From Brugia malayi (lineage: Eukaryota; Nematoda; Chromadorea; Rhabditida; Onchocercidae), in the NCBI RefSeq assembly GCF_000002995.4, contig NW_025062479.1, positions 4,742,221 through 4,806,220 of the forward strand: DNA of 64,000 nucleotides. Direction: 5' to 3'. Of the stretch, positions 11,616 through 42,286 are shown piece after piece; the first letter of the stretch is position 1; the number at the start of each line of letters is the position of its first letter. The translations under genes and the position numbers were made by a program. The notes under the pieces are model-generated. The model saw only the letters and a program-made list of their open reading frames with translations, had not been told where the DNA came from and ran no database searches.

Positions 11616-12971
11616 AGTACTTCAATTCGTTTGAGTAATCCCAATCAACAAAAACAGTGCGATTCGAATTTGCAGTTTCTCCAACAAACAAAATCTCCTC
11701 CAAATGAGCTCAATAATTAACAAAAGTATGGGATTTCAACACTAATATGAACCTCACTGCAATACTAGTGGTTACGGCACTCTTTACCTAATCCGTACAT
11801 TATACAATAAATTCGTAAAAATTCTTAAAACGTATGTCATACAAGCCATTTGAAATTTGACAAATCATCCTTCAATCCCTTCAACCTCTATTTATATATT
11901 CAGTGTAATATCTATTTATATATTATATTCAATGTAAAACTGCAACAGACAATTCCGAGGATGGACAACAGTTGAGAAGCTCGATATTTACTCATTCATT
12001 TTATTTATGTTTGCATGATTGCAATAAAAAGGATACATTAAATTCGACGAAATAAATCAAAAGAAGCAATCCCAAAACAATCAAAGCACACTTGATAATT
12101 AAAAACACAGTAACGCGGAGAAATTTTGAAAGGAAAAAGAAAAAACGCAAAAGGCTATAACCAATTAATTTCTGAGCCTCAAGCGCAATTATATATATTT
12201 AATGAAGAAAGGAATATTGAAATATTGAAACAAGATAGAAATGTCCAAGAAATTCCCCAGGAAAAAAGATGCAGTGCTTTTCATATGTACAAATATACAC
12301 ATATTAACATCAGTTGGTAAATTCATCGGTTGGCTAACGAAAAAATAAATCTTTTTTTTTGTTAGCCAGTAAATAATTCGGATGTTTCTACAAAGAATTA
12401 ATATGTATACAGTGATTTCCTGAATAAATATATATACCAAGTGTTTTCTATTCAAAATTTGAAACCAGTGGGACAGCAATGGACAAAGACGATATAGCAC
12501 TGCATCATTTTTTTTTTTTTTTTTCAAATGGAGGGGAAAACGAAAAACTCAGAAAAACACGGACAAACATAACAGTATATAAAAAAGTTGAAATTTCGAG
12601 ATGGAATCAATAAAAACTAGAAAAATTTAAAACATTTGCATGTAACTCCATCTAACTCCACTAGTAACTCCATCTGTAAGGAATTCTGACTTTTCCTCGC
12701 ACTTCAGAAAACTGATTTGGATATTGATACAAACAAACTATATTAAAGTAATTGGCAGCTTGAAAATGTCGAGACAAAACTGAAGGCGTGCATTTGAAGT
12801 TACCCCAATCTCTGAGAAGGCAACGAACTGAAGGTATCCCAGTGAAGCTCTAAAGGATTCTGACAACATTTTGTGCTGGCAGTCATTGCTTCACAATATC
12901 AAGCACTGAAAGCAATTCGTGCAAATGAAAAGCAGCCATCGAAGTAATGAATCCGTAGACTAGAGAAAAAA
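11616..12971. other. Intergenic region between MINDY 3' end and ATG7 5' end
   Basis: AT-rich sequence that must hold the MINDY 3' UTR and any ATG7 promoter. The copies of TTTATT on the plus strand (AATAAA on the minus strand) near 12000 are possible polyadenylation signals. A hairpin sits at 12331-12368. No coding exon seen. Confidence 0.5.
12331..12368. repeat. Short inverted repeat
   Basis: TGGCTAACGAAAAA at the left and TTTTTTGTTAGCCA at the right pair with a single mismatch around a short AT loop. It lies in the MINDY-ATG7 gap. Function unknown. Confidence 0.6.
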
Positions 12972-15913
12972 TTAAAATAAACAAACGTTGTAATTTTTGC
13001 TTGGTCGTATAGCTTGTGTTGACGAAGGTAATACACGTACTCGTTCATGCTGCACATAATGATCTTCAGCTGATGTACTTGTTTCATTAATGTGCCTAAA
13101 AATAATTCCTACAAAAGAAAGGCAAGAAAACAAACAATATATCAAGCAAAGCACATTCATCAAATTCCAAAATATGGAGCTCACAACCAATCAGAGTGGC
13201 AGCTTCAAGTATCAATTCATTTTAAAAACTCGCAAAACATGAAATTTCAAAACGTACTGTTAGAGACAGATTAAAAAATAAAAAAAATCAACTTAAGAAG
13301 CGGAAAAAGGAAAAATGCTTAAATAAAAAATCAACTTAAGAAGCGGAAAAAGGAAAAATGCTTACGTGCTTCGACTTTGCATACTTTTTTTTTCAGCTTC
13401 TTGTATGGAGAGAGCTAATAAGAAACTAAAAAAGATCTTTTTAGAAGTGCTGAACTGAGATAAGTGACAGAAAGGAACAACAAGTCTGAGCTTTAAAGAT
13501 AATTCCTTGAAGATTTGAAATTCCAGTACTTTATGATCCAAAACTATTTTGATATTATGACAGGCTATTTAATCTAATTTATATTAGCCAAACAAATTTT
13601 TAACTCGCCTGCAAATATTATTAAAAAGAAATCAAACAATAAAATCTCAGGCGTTAAAGAAGCAAACAATTGTTTAAAAAAATTAGAACTTACTCAGCAC
13701 TCTCGTTAGCAAGGATGCTCGATTTATATGATGTGCTAAAAACTGAATTGACGAAGGTAGAATTCCCATCAATACAATCCAATGTTTCCCACACAACCGC
13801 AGATTCCCCCAGAAATCCCATATCAGTAACTAGAACATACAGTGCATCCTAAAATAAGATATCCAAACAATTTGTGTTAGACACTAAGATGCAGTTCGTG
13901 TAAGTCACTCAGACACTAACAAATAATGAGGCACAATAACAGCTAGGAATTATTATCGGATGTATGTAATTTCGCAGCATATGAATATCCATAAACCTTT
14001 TGCTTTGCTAATGTTTGGAAATGATTGTTTCGAAAAAGCACAGCAATTTCACCATCGTTAAGATTAGATAGAAGTTCGGCAATTCCCTGCGTTGTCAATT
14101 GAGATGCACTAGAATCTAGGAAATTTCTCAGCATATAATTTTCGGATTCATTGTTTGTACTAACAATTTTCTCCACTATTCGATTGTAACTTAATCCATC
14201 TATCAATCTCACTGAAAAAATTTTTTTTTGAAGCACAATAACAAGCAGCTGTAAAACCTACAAAACGTAGTGATAAAAGAGAGCGGATGAAACTAGATAT
14301 TTTCTAACTAAAAATCAATTATCAAAATCTATTACTCACCATCACTACCTTTCATAAACGCATTCACTTATACAAACTCTCTCTTACTTATAAAAACATG
14401 CTTTTCTTCGCAAACTAATCCTCTAGTTCATCACGAAGAGCGAATCATTAAATAAAAATACTAAAAAAATTGTTAGATACGAGTACTGCATGAAACAACA
14501 AAGATTGTAATACTTCCTATATTTTATCATCATCAATATAGTATGAAAACAGAATTATTCTATTTCGAAGAAATATCCAAAATGAGATGTAACCCACATA
14601 ATTCCTGATCGGCTTTGTCAATAATCCATCCGTGCATTAGTGGTATATTCAAGATATCAAACAATGCGCATGCTGGAGTGTATTCAAATCTTTTTACTCT
14701 GGAAAATATCAGATTACGTGAATTCCTACCATAAATCACTTAGGAATTCTTGTAAAAGATTCCACCACAAAAATGAAAAGAAGAAATGAAATACACAGAG
14801 ATGATGACAGACGGTCAAGGAATGTTGAATCACATAGGCAAAAGAAAAAATCGAAAGTAAAAATGTGCAAGGTAAAACTGCGCAAGAAAACTGGCACCAC
14901 ACCCAGTAAAATGAATATTCACATCGAGACCCTTAGGCAAAGAAGGTATTAAAGCGAGTACATCTGATAAATTCTGTTCATAATTTGGTAGTTCGGCTTC
15001 ATCGATGTCCTGAAACAAAACACACAGACTCATTTCATTAAATTATATGATGTCGATACTAAAATGCTTTTATTAATTATTATTAATTTAAAAAAAAAAT
15101 TTTTTTTAATTTATATGCAAAAATTTCGCAAATTCTTTAATATTCCTAAATAATTTATCACAGTGCATGCGACATTAAAAAATTCCTCTTTGAAGTGAAA
15201 GTACTGCATACAGCAGCCTTAATAATTTAATTACAATTATGCAAAAACAGTATAAAATCACTTCAGCGCTAACCTTGGGTTTGAGACGAAGTATACAATC
15301 CGCAACGAACTGTAACAATTTCTTTTCACTAACTTCTGTAGAACCACATGGTAAGGTAATCTGTCCTGTAAATATTTGAAACTAAAGACGACATTTTATT
15401 TCATTTTAAAACAACGAAACAGTGGTCTAATTTTCATGCTCTTTCAACCATTCCATAAAATTTCAGCCTTACTTTTCCTATTTTAATTACTAAGTCAGGA
15501 AGCGACTTCAACTGAAATTACAAAGTATTGAAAAATGACCTCGCAAAAGGAGCACGTTGATAACAGCTAACAATGGACACGGCCCATTTTCATTTTGCAT
15601 TACGACTGCGTATTCAACACCCTCTACATCTACCCACTTAATCTGAACAACTAAATATTAATGACATATTTTAAAATCAAGATACATGTATATAAAATTA
15701 AAAAAAATAGCCAACCCAGACTTTATCCCAGATGTGTTTTAACCTCCCTGCAATATTGTCATACAAAGCTTTCTACTCAGTTATTAGTAATACAATCATC
15801 CACTAATCCTAAATCGCCATTTTTTCTCCAGGAAAATTTACATAATAAACACATGATTTGCTTCCAACTGCCTGTTTATCGGTTTCTAAACCATCTTCAA
15901 TTTTTTCTGCCAT
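12972..15913 (-). CDS. MINDY-1/2 type deubiquitinase (FAM63 family)
   Basis: MINDY enzymes are cysteine proteases that trim K48-linked polyubiquitin. Nine exons in transcript order: 15842-15913, 15540-15642, 15274-15365, 14903-15009, 14598-14698, 13997-14211, 13694-13848, 13366-13425, 12972-13095; the product is 342 residues, shorter than the vertebrate proteins. The catalytic block QNENGPCPLLAVINVLLL carries the oxyanion Gln (about 40) and nucleophile Cys (about 46). GLDVNIHFTG and HGWIID follow, and FRNNHFQTL carries the catalytic His (about 222), then LYVLVTDMGFL. The 60-base exon encodes DFLLALSIQEAEKK, like the ubiquitin-binding helix of MINDY-1. The chain ends in CLF, one residue short of a prenylation box such as I recall in the human protein. 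A 40-base tandem duplication abuts the donor of the 60-base exon. The start is the first ATG in frame with the conserved KW block. Confidence 0.94.
13282..13364. repeat. Perfect 40-base tandem duplication (period 43)
   Basis: The two copies at 13282-13321 and 13325-13364 are identical, with a 3-base spacer. The right-hand copy ends at the splice donor of the preceding MINDY exon (minus strand), so the first bases of that intron have been duplicated. The other copy has lost the GT. Confidence 0.9.
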
Positions 15914-17014
15914 ATTCCGAACATCGGGCGATGATATGTTCCACTGCGAGCGACGTCAACCAATACGGGCACAAGAAACTACACTTCTAGAACTGAAGTC
16001 AGCGAGCACGGAAATAAATACCAAAATACCTCCAAAAAAAAAAAAAAAAAGATCCATACACTAACGTACATAACCGCATGTGGACATCTAGTTAGCAAGC
16101 ACTAACTTGCAAAAGTGCTGTACCCCACTCACGATCACGGCAGCCTGAAGTATCTCAATGTGATCAGCTGAATTCACTGGGTGACATTACATATCGACCA
16201 TAACTTATCGCTTTCCCCTGCTTCTGATCTATCGAACTCAGCTTTGGCTTGAATGCTAAATTCGTAGGACTTAGGATTGCTAAACCACACTTCACTTGAA
16301 AAAGGCAAATTAAAGCAATAGAAATACCACGCTATGTCCTTGACAACGAAATATGAAAGTGAAAAAAAAAAAAACGAAGGTAAATTATCCTTCCAAAATT
16401 TTATATGCAAATGGGTAAATATTTAAATTTGTGTGTAACATTTGCACGCAGCACAGATTGCTACATAACAAAAAAAAAAAAAAAAAAAAAAAAATGAGCG
16501 CAGAGTCGCGGAAATTCACAGAATGAATGAACAACAAACTCCAAAAAAGAACACTTGAACTGGATGTGTTCAGGATGATTCAAGATGAAGAAAATATGAA
16601 ACGGCATAAAAGGTGAAAGGAAGAAAGGAGATTTCATACTACACAGTACAGATCATTGACGAAGAATAAATTTTTTTTCCTTTTTTTTGCTATGCACAGC
16701 GCTCACAAATATGTCTATAACAATAAAATAGTGCTGCAAGGAAAGGAAGGTGTAGATATACACTGTTTCAAAAGTTCAGGAAAAGCGATAAAATAAAACG
16801 ACATCTTCATCGAACCAACCTACTTAATTTTCAAAAATTTTAAAGGCAAATAAGATTTCTAACAAACATGAAATCTAAAAATTGCGAAATTGTTCAATTG
16901 ATTAATGTAACAGTTAGGATGCCTTTTATTTAGAGAACGCATGCAGATGCATCACCTTACTCAGTAAGGCAACATAACGCATCAACCTGCAGCTCATATA
17001 TAAGTCCTAATTTA
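15914..17014. other. Intergenic region between UBE2D 3' end and MINDY 5' end
   Basis: No coding exon seen. Contains poly-A runs (for example 16470-16493 and about 16030) and should include the UBE2D 3' UTR and the MINDY promoter or trans-splice site. Confidence 0.5.
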
Positions 17015-18302
<1,288 letters not shown>

Positions 18303-19795
18303 TACAGCTGACAACTTCTGCACGTCTTCAACAGCTTCAAACGAAATAACTAAATTTTGAAATGGATAAATAAGTGAAAAAGCGTAAAGTGCAGAGCGGA
18401 TGATGACTACTGATTTCTACTCTAGTCACGCTGCTAACCGACCGTTTTCGATAAAACAAACATACTACACTTTTCTGCTCGAGCATGTATGCTAAAACGA
18501 GCAATACGAAGCAATTTCTAACGGTCCCACCATTATCCCTGCTACAAACATCACCAAGGTATGACATCCAGCGAACAACGGTAGCCTTACAGCACATCTC
18601 TGGAATTTTATGAAAATTCCCATCCCACCTCAGCCTTTTACACAGTTCACAAGCACCACTCTCACCCCGACCTCATCCACTAACCATTGCAAAGTCCCAG
18701 TGGTAATTTATAAAAAAAGCTCCACGGGTGTGCACTAATAAACGAACGATGGGAAATCCTAGAGCAATTTTTTACTTCGCTCTACTTGTCCAACTCGATC
18801 TTTCAGCTACCCGTCGTCAGTGGGATTTCAAGTCTTACGTAGCGTTTTAGTATATTGGAGTTCGCTGTTATGAGTATGATCATACAAATTGTTCGAAACT
18901 CAACTGGAAAAGACGCGGCTTTCTTGAAAAAATCTGCATATTTCCACACGCCGTCAAATTATACCCAATATTGGAAAGCAACCTGACAACGAGGAATGAT
19001 GCTGTATTGAAAATGAAGAATGACGCCCCAGAAATTTATCTTCGAAAAGCTCATCCGCCCTCAGCTCCCAATTTCTTAACCTAAACTTCCACCTTTATAA
19101 CTGAATTTGAACCAGATTTATTTGAAGACGAAGCAGAGCAGCTAGCAACCAACATCAGAAACAGACACAGTACAAAAACGATAACAGATCTAGGTGCCAT
19201 TACTATCACATTACAGTATAAAATAAAACCATATAAGCATGAAGAATTTCTTCAATCTAGAACAGATGCTAACATGAACATACATACTTTTCTTATCCTC
19301 TATCACACAACACACATACACACACACAATGCTGTGATATTGCATAAACTAAATGAACCAGAAGTAACCTAATGTACCTATTTAAAAAAAATATTAACTT
19401 TATAGTTTATTAAGTTATGCAGCAAAGCACAAATTTAAATTAATATGACTAGCACACACACTCTCTCTCTCTTCATACCAGTATTAATATACATTTTGCT
19501 TCTAGCTTAACATTCCGGATACTATTGTAGGTATCATCTTGGATGAACCAGTTATTTGTAACAGTTTTACAGTCAAATCAGTTTATTATGCAAAGAACGT
19601 TGGTAAAAATGGAAATAAAGGATTAAACCACAAAATTACACCAAACGGATTATAAGACTGAGATCGAAGAGAATATCCTTAGAAAACTGCTACTTATTAA
19701 AAATATTTTAAATAAGCTGGTAATAATAAGTTACAACATGCCAACAGGAGCAGAGAAACAGGAGGAAGTCCTTTCTTTTTCATGTCTCTTCCTTT
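18303..19795. other. Intergenic region between WDFY3 3' end and UBE2D 5' end
   Basis: No coding exon supported. Contains a CA-rich simple repeat near 19308-19330 and a CA/CT repeat near 19453-19473. It should hold the WDFY3 3' UTR and the UBE2D promoter. Confidence 0.5.
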
Positions 19796-37945
<18,150 letters not shown>

Positions 37946-40900
37946 CCTTCAATGACTACCAAGAAATATTAGCTTTTTGTTAGCACACCACTGTTTACAA
38001 CTGCAGTGCAGTGGCTTTTCTACACATAATAAGAAAACTGTCATATTTCCTATTTATGTCTCAATTTGAAGCACTTTCAATTCTTGAAAATCCAAATGCA
38101 GTTCTCATCAGTTTGAATTTTTTCAAGAACATCACTTTCAAAATAAAAATAAACTCACTTGTTTAGTTAATTATCCAATTATAACTATATTGTTGCGTTG
38201 CATATTCAAGTGACAGTACATCACCTTCCTTTTGGAACTCAGTAAGAAATCGCTAAACGAATAAATGGTCCGAAAGTAGTAAGGTTATATGGGACGATCC
38301 GTCTTATTCGTCAACATGCCTAAAATATTATTTAACAACCAGGAGAACTGCCTTGAGATTTCCTTACCACTGAGATAATGAGGCAAACACAAAATGATAT
38401 CAAAAATACACCAGCCTGCGCTTAATCAATGACAAACAAAACGCGGCCTCCCATGAGATTTGCACGTCTGTTGGGGTCACCCTGATAGAGGGGTATTGGA
38501 GGAATTTTGTAGGTTGTATTGCTAATTTTTAGTTCTCCTTCATCTTACCCATCCTCTCTCCACTCCAAAAAAATATATGTTTGATAGACATTTGTGAAAT
38601 GCCATCTCATCTCAAACATCAAATGTATTGTCGGAAAGAATAAATTTAACACGATAAAACATGCTGAAAAGTTAACTTACTTTCAGTGTCTTAACATAAT
38701 AAGTGAAATAAAGGAAGTCATATAACCTTAGATATGATATGAATGTTTGCCTTAAAGAAGGCAAAATAAAGGAGCAATCAACTCAAATAATCTATTATCC
38801 AACAGTTAACTTATCTCAATTACCACTGCCTAGGATTCTGAAGTAGTTTTGAAGTTGCAGTCCATTTATAAAACATACCAGACATACAAAAATTAAATTA
38901 TTGAATTGTATGTCTCTCGCAAATCATTTCCCGATATATTACTTTGATTTGATGCTCGTAATACTTATAGTAAAAAAAAGAAAGATGACGAGAAAGGACT
39001 GCAATAAATCAAAAGTTTGGATTTCAGTAAATAAGTAAAGAGTACGTTTAGCATTAAATCCCACAGCTGCTTGAAATATTCATAGCCTTTGGATAGTTAT
39101 TGAGGCGTCATATGAAATAAGGTGAACCATCAGTGACGTATCTGGTGATGTTCAGATAGTGTTTGTACTTTACTATAATTTTTAAAGTAAGAATTAGCAT
39201 CTTTCATTCTCATTCTCATGCACATACGTACAGATGCCTTATTTTTAGGCTGACCCTCTGGTACGAATTTTCTGGAATTGTTGGCTCACATTGTTGGGAT
39301 TCTCGGCCGCAGGAATTCCAAAACTCATCTACGTAAACTTTAGAACAACATTTATTATATTACCACTCATCACTGGCTGAACGGTTAAAAATTTGTTCGC
39401 GACGGAAAATTGAGGACAAGAAGAGGAAAAACAAATGTTCTAGAAGTGATTCGAACTGCGTATGTCCTACCCTTTGGATTGAATTAGGAAAATGATGCTT
39501 CTGTATACAGGCTAGTATTTCGTTCCCAAAATAAAACTTCCGTTGAGAGTAACTGACCACTTTCAGCCCAGTTGTCATGCAAATTAAACGCTATAGTGAG
39601 GACATTCTGAGGTTTCTTTGGGAAATCCAGTTACTTTAATTACCTTATTGTCAAATATTGTAAATACTTTTTGATGGCTTAGTTTGTCCGTCTAATTATT
39701 CTTTACTGAACTGTACCTTCCCTTATCAATTTTAAGATCTCTATAGGCTTCAACTTTAACCGTTCTTTCAATTTTCCGCTAAACTTTTCACTGACTACTA
39801 ATAATTATTTTATGCTGTCAAATTTGCTCGTGAGGTTATTTTATTATTAATCTTTTAACTTTTATTTCCATTTCCTTGTAGACCATTGTTTTAAAAAATT
39901 TTCATATTTATCCCGCGGTATTCACAGTTCTGTTTGCTTGAAGTTGCACGAGTAGTCATAGATGCGCTCCTAATTGGTTACATGATTTTATGCGTCATAA
40001 AGATCCTTCTGGTTTAAATTTCAACACATATTTCATTCTTTGCTCTGTTTGATCTGTAATATCAAAATTGGGATATTACATCAATTAAGAGGCCATACTG
40101 TCTTCAATTACTTAGAGTAGGGATTTGTAAAAACTTTTTTCCAATAAAATTCTGGAAAAGAACTATCGAAAACTAAATCACTCAAAAGTCATTAAATAAG
40201 GTTTAAAAATGTTTCGGCTCTAAGCCATGAAAATATTTTTTCCAAAATAGATGATAGGCAAACCTAAATCCCGATTGTGATGCTTTGAAGAACTTAATGA
40301 ACTTAAATAATTGAAATTTAATAAATCACTCCTCAAAAATCTCTCGCTAAACGAATTAAGCTCCACTGTTCTACAAATAAGTCGAAATTGATTCACCTAT
40401 AATAATAAGTCGAAATCGATTCACCTATAACATCTATGATAATGACGATAGCAAAGTGTATATCGTCATTGCTGCGGTTAAAAAGTTCGTAGCTGGATCT
40501 GCCTGGACCTGGTCTCTGTCCATTGGATGACAACTGAGCTCTCAGGCATACAAGAAAGGACAAACTTTGCAAGCTACTCAATTTCGTTCACGCTTTCATG
40601 AATTCGAACACCGAAAAAAATACTTCCAGCTTGTTTCCATAAACTTTATACAATAAAACTTTATTTGAATCGTCATTAGTTGGACAACAGTATCACTTGT
40701 TAAACTATTTCTTTACTCTATATTATTCATGTGTGGAAGTGCTTAGCTTTAGTTATTCAACAGCAGTATATTTGCAAGGAGTTCCCATGATTCATCTTAC
40801 TAAGCACAGAAAAACTAAAGCTGTAAAGGGCTTCGATAGAAATTCTACCAACACCAGAACGTGTCTCACTTGTAATGGTAGACATAAAAACAAACCACGA

Positions 40901-41338
40901 CATATTAAATAACAATATATTGTCAAAATGCATTAATTTGATATCACGCTGTAAGCCTAGCCGTTTACACATAGCGTTGAAGTAGTGATTGCATCAGAGC
41001 TACCAGCGGATGTTATTCACATATAATATATAAAAATTAAGATTTGTAGTTTTAAGATTCGACACACAAATCGCAAAATCATATTATTAGGTAATATGCA
41101 GAAGTTAGCTTGAAATCATGAAGTTTTTAATACATATAGAATACTACTAATTTTAGAATGAATATTCATGCATCGCTACAAATAAACTAGCAAAATGATA
41201 CAGCACGAAATGGCAGAAGACTGAAACAGAGCAGAAATCGCAAACCTCCTTGGAGAAAAGTATTGAACAGTCAAGCTTAAAGAGATTTATCGAACCCGAG
41301 AATGGAAAATAATTTTGAAACAACAGCCTATTACATAA
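37946..41338. other. 3.4 kb intergenic region upstream of WDFY3
   Basis: The largest gap in the window. No supported gene. It holds a 28-base tandem repeat at 40377-40432, a slightly GC-richer patch near 38440-38510, and short open frames at 39360-39578 (minus) and 40697-40912 (plus, with a CLTCNGRH stretch) that I cannot assign and that may be decayed element or chance. The WDFY3 promoter and the OXLD1-like 3' UTR should be here. Confidence 0.45.
40377..40432. repeat. 28-base tandem repeat, two copies
   Basis: The two 28-base units at 40377-40404 and 40405-40432 differ at only two positions. They lie in intergenic DNA. Possibly a young minisatellite seed. Confidence 0.85.
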
Positions 41339-41728
41339 TCAACATTTGGTACGTTCACGGACTTCTGCTTTGACAAATTCTCGAACACCAATGTCTGGGA
41401 CTACTCTGTCAATTTCACTCATAGCTTCATGCAAAGGGCGATCTCTGTAGTAACGCATTAGTTCGGTAGCATATTCAATCCAAACACAATTTGCACATCC
41501 AGACGCACAACATGCCCCAGGATCTGGAGGTTCAGGAACACATAAGTGATGGATCGCTTCCTCAGGAGTAACAATTCCAATCCGAGAGGATGTCGTCATC
41601 CGTTCAGACTCATTATCCAAATTCAACTCTTTGTTAGAATCTGCTTTTACATCTGCTCGACAACGTATGCATAAGAAATACGGTGTTCGGCCACTTTTTT
41701 TGCTAGCGACAGTGAAGACCCGTCGCAT
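41339..41728 (-). CDS. OXLD1-like protein (oxidoreductase-like domain), probably mitochondrial
   Basis: Single-exon gene of 129 residues. The N-terminus MRRVFTVASKKSGRTPYFL is basic and lacks acidic residues, fitting a mitochondrial presequence. Residues about 70-100 carry PEPPDPGACCASGCANCVWI, the cysteine-rich signature of the oxidoreductase-like family (human OXLD1), whose function is not established. The start codon lies 6 bases after a TTTTAG acceptor and directly after a second one (TTCAG), which suggests a trans-splice site. It sits about 560 bases downstream of the srGAP stop on the same strand, a spacing compatible with a nematode operon. Family assignment rests on the cysteine motif. 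Confidence 0.82.
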   Translation of the reverse strand: MRRVFTVASKKSGRTPYFLCIRCRADVKADSNKELNLDNESERMTTSSRIGIVTPEEAIHHLCVPEPPDPGACCASGCANCVWIEYATELMRYYRDRPLHEAMSEIDRVVPDIGVREFVKAEVRERTKC

Positions 41729-42286
41729 CTGAACCTAAAATATTGAAATTGCAATCACAATTGATCATGCCTTTCCATCCTCAGAAAACTGCAAGATATA
41801 TACACCAATGTTTGTAAGATATTGAGCACTATCTTAAATTCCGACAATTCTTTTCTATCCAAAAAGTTTCAAGTCAATTGAACTGAATGTTCAATTGACT
41901 TGAAACTGGAAAGAATGTTGGTCACCAATGCATTGCTCATCGCAAAATATTTCTCAATGGATAATCTTTTATTTTTTCGGTAACATACATAAATAAAAAA
42001 CGACTATAACAAAACAGAAATTTGTATCTCAACGAACATGTAATGGAAGATATGTTTCGCATTAAAGCAAATGAATACTGCAAAATACAAAGCAGAATTT
42101 TTTATGTATAAATTATTGAAAGTCCCTAGAACACATGCATAAACTGCTTAATACTACGGAATTTTACAATTACAATTTTTTTAAATAGCTCTGATATAAC
42201 CGCTTTATTAACATGTCTTTGAAGAAAAAAAATGTGATTTATGATGGGATTATGTTTCTTTTGGTCTCAAAACGCACAACCCATTA
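41729..42286. other. Short gap between srGAP stop and OXLD1-like start
   Basis: Holds a perfect 19-base inverted repeat (41865-41907) and otherwise AT-rich sequence. Expected to contain the srGAP 3' UTR and, if the pair is an operon, the intercistronic signals. Confidence 0.5.
41865..41907. repeat. Perfect 19-base inverted repeat
   Basis: AGTTTCAAGTCAATTGAAC at 41865-41883 is exactly reverse-complemented at 41889-41907, around the 5-base loop TGAAT. As RNA it would form a strong hairpin between the srGAP and OXLD1-like coding regions. Confidence 0.92.

Noticed and set aside
18337..18597. 86-codon minus-strand open frame upstream of UBE2D
   Set aside because: No conserved features; lies in the 5' flank of UBE2D, whose first exon is already accounted for.
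39360..39578. 72-codon minus-strand frame as a mobile-element fragment
   Set aside because: Suggestive texture but no identifiable domain and no repeat ends; length is within reach of chance.
40697..40912. Plus-strand frame with CLTCNGRH as a retroelement zinc knuckle
   Set aside because: Only one partial motif is present, without a second cysteine-histidine set or any polymerase, integrase or terminal repeat nearby.
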